Positions 1 through 11,569 of a DNA stretch of 64,000 nucleotides are shown here, piece by piece. A model generated the notes under the pieces. That model made no database searches. It saw only the letters and a program-made list of their open reading frames with translations, and had not been told where the DNA came from. The stretch comes from Panagrolaimus kolymaensis (taxonomy: Eukaryota; Nematoda; Chromadorea; Rhabditida; Panagrolaimidae). The translations under genes were made by a program, and so were the position numbers. Position 1 is the stretch's first letter. Each line of letters opens with the position of its first letter. Where the stretch lies: assembly GCA_028622995.1 (NCBI GenBank), contig JAJQJQ010000013.1, forward strand, positions 3,038,001-3,102,000, given 5' to 3'.

Positions 1-1317
1 CTTGCACTTCGTTCGCTACCATATATTTGTAAATTTAAATATAAAAACTCAAATACAACTCCCAAATTCTTTATTTTTTATTCATTTTTTTGAAGAAAAA
101 AAATTCACCTCTTTTTAAAAATTTATCATTTTTCTAAGTATTTATTTTAAAATTAAAAAGAGCTATCAAATTATTTTACAGAGTTGATGGATTTCATTTT
201 AGTTTTCTAGTCGTTTTACGATTTTGGTTTAATCGATAGCTCTGCTTTCAATCAAAAAACCTCGGATTCTATTTAATTTTTTTTGCAAAATTGGAGAGTT
301 TTTACTAATTTCAACTGTTTTTAAATTTTTTTAATTCTTATTTGCATTTTGCTTGAAAATCTTTTTTGGTTCTAGCCAATGCATCCGGAATACATGTTTG
401 AAAAGTACAGAGCTAAAAAATATATAACAAAAACTGATAAACAAATATCTATAATATAAGATTTCTGTGTTCATAAAAACGTTAAATAATCAGTGAAACA
501 AAATATTTTTTATTGAGCACGGTGACTATTTATGTCGTCTGAATTTTTTGAAGATTAGCCAAATTATTTTAAAGCTTTCAAAAATTTTAAAAGAGCTTTT
601 TTTGTTGAATAAAAACGCTGTCTTGCAATTTATCACGGTATCTTCCTTTAAAAAAATGAGTCGACCTAACGGAAAAAAGTTTACGTTTGAGTAATTTTTC
701 TTCTTCTTTTGTGAATAAACGTTAGAATTATAAATTTAGAGAAAAATAAATACTAACGTAAATAAATTGCAAATAAATGTAACATATAAAACAGAGGTGT
801 TTTAATCTCAATTTTTTTTTATGATTAATTATAGTTTTCTTAATAGTTTTTGAATGATTGCTTTTGATTAATGGATTTTTTCATAACTTTTTTTTGTTGC
901 ACTTAGCTTTTGTGAACGCATATTTCTTTTTTCCTTGTGATTTATTTTATGTCAATCATTTTTTTCTTTTTGATTTTTTGATTGATTTATAGTTTTTACT
1001 GAAAATAATGAGAAAATAAAGCTAATTGACATCTAAAAGTGTTACTTTTTTATCGAAACATTTTCGCAACATGTGAATAGTTTGTTTAAATAACTATCTA
1101 TTTTCCGTTCTTCGAAATAGAAAAATCTTAATAAATTACTATGTCCTTTCGCTACCATATATTTTTATTTAAAGTAAAAAACAAGTTTTCGAAGAAAAAA
1201 GAAGGCTGTCACAAGCCACAATTAAAAAATGGTTTTATTTCTACAAAAAAATTTAGTATTTAAAGAAAATTTTACTGTATAAATTTATAACAGTTTTTTG
1301 TTAAATAAAAAAAAATT
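1..1317. other. intergenic, AT-rich, no gene seen
   Basis: No convincing coding exon is seen on either strand in this very AT-rich stretch with long A and T runs. A 17-bp word, TTCGCTACCATATATTT, occurs at 12-28 and again at 1148-1164, so a dispersed repeat may bracket most of the region. The last 60 bases would be the 5' flank of the gene starting at 1318. Confidence 0.6.
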
Positions 1318-2948
1318 ATGGCATCTGGTACTCCATGGAATGAATATTATTCGTTTGGAAAAATATTGTTTTATGTATTTTTTTGGAATTTATTTGAAAA
1401 TATTAAAATAATTTGGAGATTTTTTAATAGAACCCTCGAAATTCCTTTAAATCATGCAAGACTAGAAAAAATTATTCTTAAACATAATCGTTGGGATATC
1501 GCCAGAAGGGAAGATTTTGTTACTCTCGACGAAGGATTTATTTCTTTTGAAGCTTTAAAATCTCCCGAATGGACTGTTTATTCGTTGGATAAGGTTAGTT
1601 TGGAATTTTTTTAAATTTACAAAGCCCAATAAAAAGCAAAGAAAATAATCAGTCGCTCGAATTCTGGGCGCAATTAATTTTGAATCAAAAAAGTCTAAAA
1701 ATAAAAGTTAGCTAAAAGTATGCTAATTTTTTCTTCTTTCGCTTTGAGATACAAAAAAGTAGTAATAATTAGTTTTAAATTCTTATTTAATTTCAGGATG
1801 GCGCAACTTTTGTTGAACTTCCAAATTCTTTGTCTCATTACACCATCGATAAATATCCATTTGCTCATACTCCAATTTATGAAGAAGCTATTCGAGTTGC
1901 ACATCTCAATTTGGATGGTTATGTTTCATTATGCGAAGAACTTGAAATGGATTATAATAAACCTCCAAAAACTTTATATTTTTCTAATACAGCTCGATGT
2001 GGAAGCACTTTATTTGGAGCCATGCTTCAACATGATGGATATTCCACGGTCATCGCTGAACATCATTCGATTACTCATTTATCTGTGGGTTTAAAAAATG
2101 ATTATTGGAATGAAAAAGTAAGTTGATTTTATTTTTAGCATATTTCAAAAGTAGTGCAATCAGTTATTTATATTTCCGATCTCATCCCGAAAATAATTTT
2201 TCCTCCATTTTTAGGAAATTAACTGCCTTCTCCCAGCCACCATCAAATATCTTCGAAAAGGAATCCCCTCAACTCATTTATTTGTATATAAATGTAGTTC
2301 GCCTGAAATCAATCTCGTTCCATATTTAACTCAACATTTTCCAGAAATGAAACATATTTTTATGTTTCGTAAAAAAGGTTTAAATTCTGTGGATCGTATG
2401 TGTGTTCCAGATACCGAAAGTGCTTTATTTGCTTGCAGCCTTTTTAATTACTCATATTCTTTGGGTGCTATGTTTTCATATCGAGATGGATATGAAGGAA
2501 ATTTATTTCGTGAATTAAAACCTAAAACCATTAAAGAAATGGCTATGATTCTTTATGGAGCTCCATATTTAACTTATAAACAAAATATTAAAGCTTATAA
2601 TTTTCCTATTGTATGGTATAATGAATTATTAAATTCACCCAAAACTATTCTTTCGCCGATTTTTGAAAAGGTAAGCATAATCTCTCTTAGAATTGCTTTT
2701 TTGCCTTGAGATGAAAATTATTCATTTTGTCATTTTTTTAGCTCGACATCCCTCAGTCATGCATTCCGGATGCATTGGCTCGAACTAAACATGATTCTCA
2801 AGCAAATACAAATATGAGTCAAAAGAATTTAAAAAATGTTGAAATTAGTGAAATGACTCATGAAATTATGAAAAATCTCAAATTTTATGCACATAAATTT
2901 CAAATGGAACCCGATGTTGCTGGATTAGAAAGCAGAGCAGTCGGTTAA
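1318..2948 (+). CDS. sulfotransferase-like P-loop protein
   Basis: Four exons read through in frame: 1318-1593, 1797-2117, 2215-2670 and 2742-2948, giving 419 residues. Donors are GTTAGT, GTAAGT and GTAAGC; acceptors are TTTCAG or TTTTAG. Exon 2 carries NTARCGSTLFGAMLQ, which resembles the 5'-phosphosulfate (PAPS) binding loop of sulfotransferases. Exon 3 has FRKKGLNSVDRM, in the place of the 3'-phosphate motif (R...S). A hydrophobic stretch near residues 15-30 could be a membrane anchor, which would suit a Golgi or ER enzyme, but this is inference. The substrate cannot be told. An AATAAA lies at about 3029. The gene converges on the P-glycoprotein gene, with about 165 bp between the stop codons. 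Confidence 0.78.
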
Positions 2949-3113
2949 ACGAAAACCGAGAACAACCCAAAAAATGAATCAAAACCTCTGTAAAATTATT
3001 TATTTAAATTTTTACTTAATTCGTGTTTAATAAAGTTAGAAAAATTGTAAAACAAATTTTATATAAACAAAAAAAATAAAAGCCAAATAATTTATTATAA
3101 TTTTAACATTTAT

Positions 3114-6100
3114 CTATTGATTAAAATCTTGTTTTTTAATAAGTTGAAAATATTTTCCTTTTTTACTAATTAATTCTTGATGAGTACCAAATTCTTGAAT
3201 TCTTCCATTTTCAATATATAAAATGCAATCACTATTTTGAATTGAACTCAATCGATGGGCAATTGTGATACAGGTTCTTCCTTCCCTTGCTTTATCGAGG
3301 GCTTCTTGAACGGCTCGTTCTGATTCCGAATCCAACGCAGACGTAGCTTCATCCAATAATAATATTTTTGGATTACGAATTAATGCTCGAGCTATTGCAA
3401 TTCGTTGCTGTAAAAAAATTTAATTATTGACACTATTCGTTCTTAATGGGATAAAGTTTTTTTTATTGCTTGTAAGGGAACCAAAAATTAAGATATTTTA
3501 CACTAGGAATTTAGCCAATTGCTAAAGATAAAATGCAACTTTTTTTAGATTAAAGTCATTTATTTTACTGTATTACTTTTTCGTTAGAAACATCTGATTT
3601 TTTTAAATGACAATTTTTTGATCGTTTCATTTCTAATGCTTAATTTTGCACTAAAGTAAAAAAGATAAACAAAAACTATCGCATAAATCCAATTTTTACT
3701 GTAAGTGTTTCAAAGTAAAAAGAAATCAGGAAACGAAAAAAAATAACCAAAAGTGTCAGGTTTAAGTTTTCAGCGTAGAATACCATAACTTGGTGTTTTT
3801 ACATATTCAAAAGGTTCTATTCGGAATAAACAGTGGTATTTATAAAAAAAGTATAGCCAACCTTTTGACCGCCACTTATTTGAGCGCCTTTCTCGCCAAC
3901 TTCTGTATCCATTCCAGATGGAAGGGAATAAACAAAATTCTTTACATTTGAAATTTCCAAAACTTTTTCTATTTCTTTTTCATTTATTTCATTATTTAAT
4001 CCAAAACAAATATTTTCTTTAATGGTTCCAGAAAATAATCGAGGTTCTTGTCCAACTAAAGCCATTTGAGTTCTTAAATAATTCAAAGAAATTTGCCTCA
4101 AATCTATTCCATCAATTTTTATATTTCCTCCAGAAATATCATAAAATCTTTCCAATAATGAAATAATCGTAGATTTTCCAGTTCCACTTGGTCCAACTAA
4201 AGCTATCGTTTGTCCGGAATGAATATTAAAATTTAAATTTTTCATTATTGGTTGATTGGATTTTTGCGGATACGAAAATGAAACTTTTTCAAAACTAATA
4301 TTTCCTTGAACAAGTTTTGGTTTTTCACCAACACTAGAATCTCCTGTTTTTGATTTATAAAAAATCATAGAAAAAAGTAATTTTGCGGCGGAATTGGCTT
4401 TAATTATTTCTGGAACGAATGATGCTGAATTTGTCACCGAAAATGCCATCATTAACATGCTAATCACGGCCCTGGAAAAATAAATACACATATTTAGGTT
4501 TTTTTAAAAATCACGAATTTTAGATTTTGGAATTAGAACTTTATGTTTCAGATAACTAATTAAACTGATAAAAAACGAATTGAGTCAGTGTAATAAAAAA
4601 ACCAAAAAAAGAAAGTCCGTATCAAATCATTATATGTATACTTTTTTGCTTTAAATTTAGAACAATAAAAATAAAGCGAAAAATACATTTTAAACACAAA
4701 AATTTGAATTTTTTTCAGACATTTTTTAATAATTGTAAAATGACTTCGATTAATGTTTGAATTTTTATTTTTGGAAATTTGGTAAGATGCGGGTTATTAA
4801 TAAAATACGTGCCAGGGATATGTTTGCCATTGAAAATATCTTAAATGTGTGCAGATCCATGTCGATACTTTTTTATATGGATCTGCTGCACGCAATTTAA
4901 CTATTTTTAATGGCACATATTTCTCTGGAATGCCTTTTACAAATGGCCATAGATCTACCGAGAATAATTAATTCACAATTTTTTCACATCGTTAGCTTTT
5001 ATATAATTCATTATTTCTAATTTATTTCCCTCGATTAACTTACTGAAAAACATCTGCTTTCGGTTTAATACCTTGACTAATAATATATATTCCTAATCCA
5101 TAACAAGCAGCATACATAAAAGGTTCCACGCTCATTAACAAACAATTATTTGCTGATTCCAAAAAACATTTCTTTTTAATAATTTTTAATTGATTTTTCA
5201 GAGCTTTTAAATATTGATTATTAAAATGTTTTTCAAGGGTTAAAAGTTGAATAGTTTTAACATTTTCTATTATTTCGATCGCCGTTCTTCCTGCTTCATC
5301 TTCCTTTGCAATTTTCATATTAATTTTCATTATTTTATAACTTAAAAATATTTCCATAAATCCAACGGAAAATAGCAAAATTGACCCCAAAACTGCTATT
5401 TGCCATGAATATATAAATGATACGGTCATGGAAGCGATAATCGTCATACAACTATAAGTTATTGCAAGCATTCGACTATCAACCACCGATTTAATATTTG
5501 GCGCATCCGTAGCTAATCGAGTAATTAATTTTCCAGGAGTATTGGATAAATTATCAAAAAAGCTTCCATCTTGAAAGAGAATATTTTTAAATGCAGCAAC
5601 ACGAAATTTAACGATTAAATTTTCAGAAGAATATGCAAAACAAATTCGCTAAAATAACACTTTTTATGATAAATTTTTTCGTGTCAAGACAATTTTAAAT
5701 AAAATTTACCCCTGCAATTTGAAGCAACCAATTTCCAACTCCAATTCCAAAAAACATTCCAACAGCTTTAATACATTTAATTACCATTAAATTTGGATCA
5801 GAATGTAATAAAGTAAAAGCTTTAAAAACATATGTATTGGCTATACTTGAAGCGGGTAATTGTAATCCACGAAGTAAAGCAAAAATTGTTCCAAATATTA
5901 TCCATCGATATTGACCTTTCTATAAAAAAAACAAACAAACAACGTTTTTACAACCATAAAACTTTTTTTGGTGCAAAAAAAAATATAGAAATTAAATTTT
6001 GACTCACTGCATTTTTATAAATTGTTGTAATACTATAATTATTATCATTTGGAGAGTCAGCAATTTTCATTGAACTATGAATAGTTGTAGCAACCGCCGC

Positions 6101-9085
6101 CGCTTTTGATGCCACAACATCCATATCTTCAAAAGCAGTCGATATACTAATAATTGACCCAACCCGCTTTCGAAAGTCCATTAACTCCGAATTTTCTGCT
6201 GCTTTATTTTTCAAAAATATTTCCCTGCCACTAATATTACTTAATGCCCGGTCTCTATGCAAATTTTCATTCTTGGTAGGACCATTTTCAATTGATATAA
6301 ATTTTTGAGCTTTAATCAAATTTGCATAGCTTCGTCCCAAATTTATCAATTCTTGATGAGTTCCAGCTTCCACAATTTTTCCGTTATCCAAAACTAAAAT
6401 TTTATTTGCATTTTTAATTGTTGAAAGTCGATGCGCAATAATTATGGTGGATCTTCCTTTGGCTGCTTTTTCTAAAGCATTTTGTACGATGCTTTCACTT
6501 TCTGAATCCAATGCCGAAGTGGCTTCGTCCAATAATAAAATTTTTGGATTTCTTGCTAAAACCCTTGCAATTGCGATTCTTTGCTTTTGTCCGCCAGAAA
6601 GTTGAATTCCTCCATCTCCAATGAGTGTTTCATAACAATTTGGGAGAGCTTCAATAAAATCATGGGCGTTTGCCATTTTACAAACTTCTATTATTTTTTC
6701 TAAAGAAATTTGCGGGTTTGAAATTTTAATATTTTCCAAAATTGTATCATTAAAAAGTGTGGGTTCTTGTTGAACAATACCAATAATTTTTCGTAAATAA
6801 TTAATATTTAAATTTTTTATATCTATTCCATCGATGGTTATTGAACCCGAATTAAATTCATACAATCGTGTTAAGAGTCCAAAAATTGTTGATTTCCCGC
6901 AACCCGAATGTCCAACTAAAGCTATAGTTTTCCCGGGTTCCAAAATTAAATTTAATCCATCCAAAACTTTGACATTTTTTCGATTTGGATAATTAAAATT
7001 AACATTTTTAATTTCCACTAACCCTGTTGGATTTTTTATTATTCCACCAATTTCAGAATAAACATCCAATGATTTTTTTGGAATTCGATCAATAGTTTCA
7101 TAAATAATTGCTGCTGCCACTCGAGCATTTAATAACGCCATTAAATGTGGAGAAATTAATCCGAGATAATAGCTTCCCAAAAATTGACTGGTAATACAAA
7201 TAAATACATATCCCGGATTTTCCATTATTCCAATTTTCAATAAATATGAACCATAAAGAATTCCAATACCCAAAAATGCATAATTTAAAAAAAGTATTGA
7301 GCCCATTAATATTCCATTCCATGATTGAATTTTTATACTATGTTTTGCGCCTTTAATTAATTCATTTTTATATTTTTCACACATTTCATTTTGTCCATTA
7401 AAAGCTTGAACCGTTCGAACACCCATAATTGATTCCTCTGCAATTACGCCAGCTTGAGCCAAATTATTTAATTCTTTCATCGTGGATGCCTTATTTTTTT
7501 GAGCTTGAAAACCCATTATCGAACAACTTAATGGAGTCATAACTAACATAAGCAAAGATAAACGCCATTCATAAATTAAACTTATTATTAAAGCAGCAAA
7601 CAACATGCTTATGCCTCGAACAAGGACTCCTAATTTGTCGCCAATTCCATCTTGAATTCGTTGAATATTTCTGTAAAAAAGCATAGTTTTAAAAAAGTTG
7701 GGATTATAAAGATACAAAAATAAAACTTTTTACAATCTCCATTTTAGCTATGGAAACCTTTCTTTATAAAAAAGAAGTTTTCAAAATTTAAAAACTTTTT
7801 TATTTGACAAATTTTCTAGCTTTTTCATTTTTTTTTACAATTTTGATAATCGAAAAATAGCTTCCTAGATTGCTTGATTTTTGTATAGTTTGCTATTTCA
7901 CGATTTCCAAATAAAATATTTGCCTCAAAACCATCACGTTTCGCTTTGAAAATTATAGTTTTTTAGCGAATTTCAAAAATTTCATTTAACTTGGGTCAAA
8001 TTATTTAAAATCTTTATATATTTTTTATTTCTGGTATAGAAAGTCCAAATAAAGTTCTTAAAATCTTTATAAAAACATAAAATTTAATCTGAAAATTTGT
8101 TTTCTAATTTTTGATTTGCGTGTTAGCGTTTTCTCCACTGAGGAGAAAGAAAAAATCTTATTTTTTATAATTTCAATCCTTTTTCTAAGGTTATCAATAT
8201 CTATCAGTTTTTCTAGAAATAAATAAACAAAAAAGCTTACTCGTTTAAAGTGGAAGTTAATTTTCCTGAATGATTTTTATCAAACCATTCAGAATTTTGC
8301 CGAATTATTGCTCGAACATATTCATATTTTAATTTAACAATTAATCGGTTGCAAGCAATTTGAAAACAAAAGAATTGAAAATAATGAATCAAAATCGACG
8401 CAGCTCCAAGGAAAATAAAAAAATAAACATTTTCATATGCTTTGCTTTGAAATTCTGGGGATTCGGGTGAATATAAAATCAAAACATTCGTGATTCGACC
8501 CGAAAGCAAACCAAGTGCAGGAGAAGCGATGCCAGCAAATAAAGCAAAAAATGTTCCAAGAAATATTAAAATCCAATCAAAAGTTTTTGCATATCGAAAC
8601 TAAAATTTTTTTGAAGGATTTTAGTTTATTTTTTCGTGGCAAAACAAAAACTCACTAAAGCAAATAAAGTCACAGGTTTATGATCAAATTTTTTCTCTGA
8701 CAAATCAGCACTAAAATATTTTTGATTTTCATAGAAAAATAATAAACTTTGCTAAATAAAAAATTTACCGGCAAAAAAGAATATTTAAAAATCTTTGAAA
8801 TGGACTCAATTCAAAAACTTCTTTGGAGTCGTCATGTTCAAGCTCATCATCGTCTTCTTCCTTTGTTTCGAATGAAACATTTTTTAAAATAATTTTATCA
8901 CCCTTTTTAAATTTTTCTGGAATCTTTGAAAATTCTGGCGATAATCTTCCATTTTTTCCTTTTTTTGATTTAGATGGTAGAGATTCTAGAGAAGATGAGT
9001 TTCTAGATTCATCAATAAACGGAAGAGTTTCTGATAAGCCTTTTTCCTTCAAAGTTATTGGAGGATCATCTAGATTCTGAGACAT
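3114..9085 (-). CDS. P-glycoprotein, full ABC-B transporter
   Basis: Eight exons: 9085-8769, 8710-8656, 8599-8241, 7670-6008, 5919-5710, 5648-5044, 4471-3862 and 3407-3114. All phases agree and give 1370 residues, normal for nematode P-glycoproteins. The order is an acidic cytosolic N-terminus, TMD1, NBD1, linker, TMD2, NBD2. NBD1 has Walker [10 protein letters not shown] near residue 497, Q-loop QQEP, signature LSGGQKQR and Walker [16 protein letters not shown]2 has Walker [10 protein letters not shown] near 1163, Q-loop GQEP, signature ISGGQKQR (split by the last intron) and the same Walker B. Both sites look complete, so an ATP-driven plasma-membrane efflux pump for lipophilic compounds is expected. 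The last donor is GTTGGC, weaker than the others. Introns of about 450-570 nt hold repeat-like sequence. Confidence 0.93.
4811..4934. repeat. imperfect foldback element in P-glycoprotein intron
   Basis: Within the 572-nt intron between exons 6 and 7, sequence around GTGCCAGGGATATGTTTGCC returns as an imperfect inverted copy ending TCTCTGGAATGCC. An inner pair, GTGCAGATCCAT / ATGGATCTGCTGCAC, closes the stem. This looks like an old palindromic (MITE-like) insertion. No clean target duplication was found. Confidence 0.5.
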
Positions 9086-9803
9086 CTCTATTCAGCAATT
9101 TCAAAAAAATTAGCAATGAAAATGAGAGACTAGAAATAAAATAAAAAAATAAAAAACAGGAAAAGTAAGAGTTGTTTTTTTTTTTGATGCTGCGCTCAAA
9201 GATTTTTTTTATCTTGCAAGTTTTTTAAGCACTTTTAGGTTTGTTTTTATCATTTAGTCTTATCAATTTAATGTGAGGCGACCACACATGATGAAAACAA
9301 AGAAGCCAAAGATGAATCGAACGAGTGTTAAAAAAACACAAAAATTATCTTTCTAAAAAAGTTGGCTGCTGCTAACGAAAAGTGTAAAAAAAATTAAATT
9401 AAAAGCATAAAGTATAAAGTTTACGTTTTTTTGCAAAGCCAAATAAAGCAGCATTCAAATAAAATATAATCAAACATGTTTGAAAAAAAGCTAAGGAATG
9501 GATTTTTTGTTGCTCTAAAAAAACACATGAAAAAAGAACTTTGATTTTTTATAATTTGTTTGTGCAGATTTGTCGAGTTTCTTTCATCTTTTACGTTTGT
9601 AATTCTTTGATAGTTACACTCTCGGCAAAAAATCCCGAAACAATTATTTACTTAAAAAGATAATGAACTCCAGCATTAAGTGAAAAAATATTGTCGCCCA
9701 AATTTTTTGCTATGTTTTTGGCGTTTTTTTTTATCGATTTTGTGTTATTATCAAGACTGATTGAAATACTACTTGCTGTAATAACAAATAAGTCTATTAT
9801 ATT
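9086..9803. other. intergenic; P-glycoprotein 5' flank
   Basis: About 720 bp between the start of the P-glycoprotein gene and the 3' end of the next minus-strand gene. It is AT-rich and no exon or repeat is recognised. It should contain the P-glycoprotein promoter, but no specific site can be called. Confidence 0.5.
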
Positions 9804-10484
9804 TTAACAATAATTTAAAACAAAAATACAAAAACTAATAATAATATTAAACACTGGAAGTTTGATGATTGAAGCAATACTTGTAGTTGTCAAATCAAAA
9901 TTATTTCTTTCTGTTAGGAGTGGGGTAGTATTTTGGACATTTGATATTGCTGTAGTACTTGGAACTGGTGGTGGAGTTGTCGTTGTTGTAGTACTTGGAA
10001 TTGGAGGAGGAGGAGTTGTTGTTGTTGTTGTTGTGGTCGTGGTCGAGGTGGATGTCGTTGTGGTTATTAATGCTAAAGGATTAATGCAACTTCGGGGATG
10101 TTTACTACAATCATTGCAATCATCATCTGGACAACAACAAATATAAAGATCTTCTTTTTGATAACAATACGAATATTTTTCGTCATGATCACATTTAGGA
10201 AATATACCTCCAGCGTTATCACAATCAAATCTTGTTGTATTATCGGAATATGAAATACTTACACACCATAAATCTATGAAAACTTTCTCTTTTAGATACT
10301 TTTAAAAACTTTTCTTACTCCATAATCCACAATAGTGATCATCATCATATCCGCCTAAAATGCCGGTAGTCATGTCATATCTTCCTTGGGCACACCATCG
10401 TCCAAGTCCACCAAGAATTATTGCAGTGGATTGTGAAGTTGGTAGGCAAAAAAAAGAAATAAATATCAAAAAATAGACGTACAT
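9804..10484 (-). CDS. secreted Thr-rich surface protein, GPI-anchor-like tail
   Basis: Two exons, 10484-10319 and 10273-9804, encode 211 residues. The protein starts with a hydrophobic signal peptide (MYVYFLIFISFFCLP). A Cys-rich head of about 100 residues follows, with ICCCPDDDCNDC near its end. Then comes a Thr/Pro-rich stalk of about 60 residues with long ACA/ACG/ACT threonine runs, and finally a hydrophobic tail with nothing after it, as in GPI-anchor signals. The intron is 45 nt. The stalk makes a GTT/GTG microsatellite on the plus strand that mimics a Val-rich reading frame, which is not real. No family is recognised; the design suggests a cuticle or cell-surface mucin-like protein. Confidence 0.7.
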
Positions 10485-11569
10485 CTTTTTTAGGTAAAGA
10501 AAAAGGTGTTAGTGATTTTTTGTGATTTTCAATTAGCCACTTCCTTTTGTAGCCTCAAATACTCCTTGCTTTTTTATTTGAGAGTAAAGGTTCGTTGTCC
10601 ATTAAAAAATATCATAAAAAGTGCGATTTTATTTTTCTTTGTCTAAGTCTATTGGAATTTAAGTAAGTAAGCAAATACGACTATTTCACTATTGCTTCTC
10701 TCTTTTTTGTTGCATTTTTATGAAAAACAATTAAATTTCAAGACAACGCTCTTATCAAAAAAAATTTCCTCCAAACTTTTTCGTTGAAATCTCGATGAAG
10801 CAGCCACCTAATAAAAATTTTTTTTAATTAACCATACAATAAAGCTCCAATGATATTTTTTTCATATTACTTATTAATATCGATAATTCCTAATATTAAA
10901 AACGAATAGATTTTTTAGGAAAAAACCTTTAAAAATATTTGAAATTTGACGACCCACAAAAATGTATTTAAAAGAAAAACAGTACAATTCTCTAAACAGT
11001 AATTATAATTCTTTGTTTATTTTCTGAAGTAAAAACTAAAACAAAATAGAAAAATTAGGTGCAATATGGCGATTAGTGCTAAATTACCGACCGACCGACA
11101 AAGAAGTTGGTAATTTCAAAAAATTATCAGTATAGAAATAGCTTCCGGTCGGTAAAGTCGGTAATTACTGACTTTTCGGTCGGTAATTTAACACTAATGG
11201 CAATGTTATTTGAAGTGAACAGATGTATTACTGATAATCATTGAATTTGCATTTACAGTCATACATATTTGACTCTCAATAATAATAAAAAAACACACCA
11301 TTTATTTATTTTTTTCATTTTGTTCAAGTTTCTTTTTTGTCGTTTTCCAAACAATGATTGCTTTATTTTTTTAGATGATTCAATTTAACATTTGCAATTA
11401 GAAATACTAAATTAAATGATTTTTAATTTTTTGTTTGTTTGTTTTATTTGGTTTAAACATTAGACTGTTGTGTTGCTATTTTTTATAGTTTTAAAAAGTG
11501 TTATTGAGCGATTTATTTTCAATAAACTTCAAATAAATATTTTTTTACTTTTTGCTGAAAACAAAAAAT
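10485..11569. other. intergenic with one hAT-type MITE
   Basis: About 1.1 kb between divergently transcribed genes. It is AT-rich without coding signal, except for the 123-bp element annotated at 11074-11196. Both flanking genes encode signal-peptide proteins, so this is probably a pair of back-to-back promoters. Confidence 0.55.
11074..11196. mobile_element. hAT-like non-autonomous element, copy A
   Basis: The element is 123 bp with terminal inverted repeats close to TAGTGTTAAATTACCGACCG. It is flanked by an 8-bp duplication, ATGGCGAT on the left and ATGGCAAT on the right. An 8-bp duplication and TIRs beginning TAGTG are hallmarks of the hAT superfamily. It carries no coding sequence and is filled with CGGTCGGTAA words. 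It is a short relative of the 437-bp element at 15081-15517. Confidence 0.85.

Noticed and set aside
1720..2094. Plus-strand hydrophobic frame overlapping the sulfotransferase-like gene
   Set aside because: It overlaps exon 2 in another frame and lacks the P-loop and splice agreement of the chosen frame.
8823..9080. Plus-strand Ser-rich open frame
   Set aside because: Antisense of the acidic first exon of the P-glycoprotein, which has clear splice continuity on the other strand.
9862..10146. Plus-strand Val/Gly-rich open frame
   Set aside because: It is the antisense of the threonine stalk of the minus-strand surface protein; the GTT/GTG run is the complement of Thr codons.
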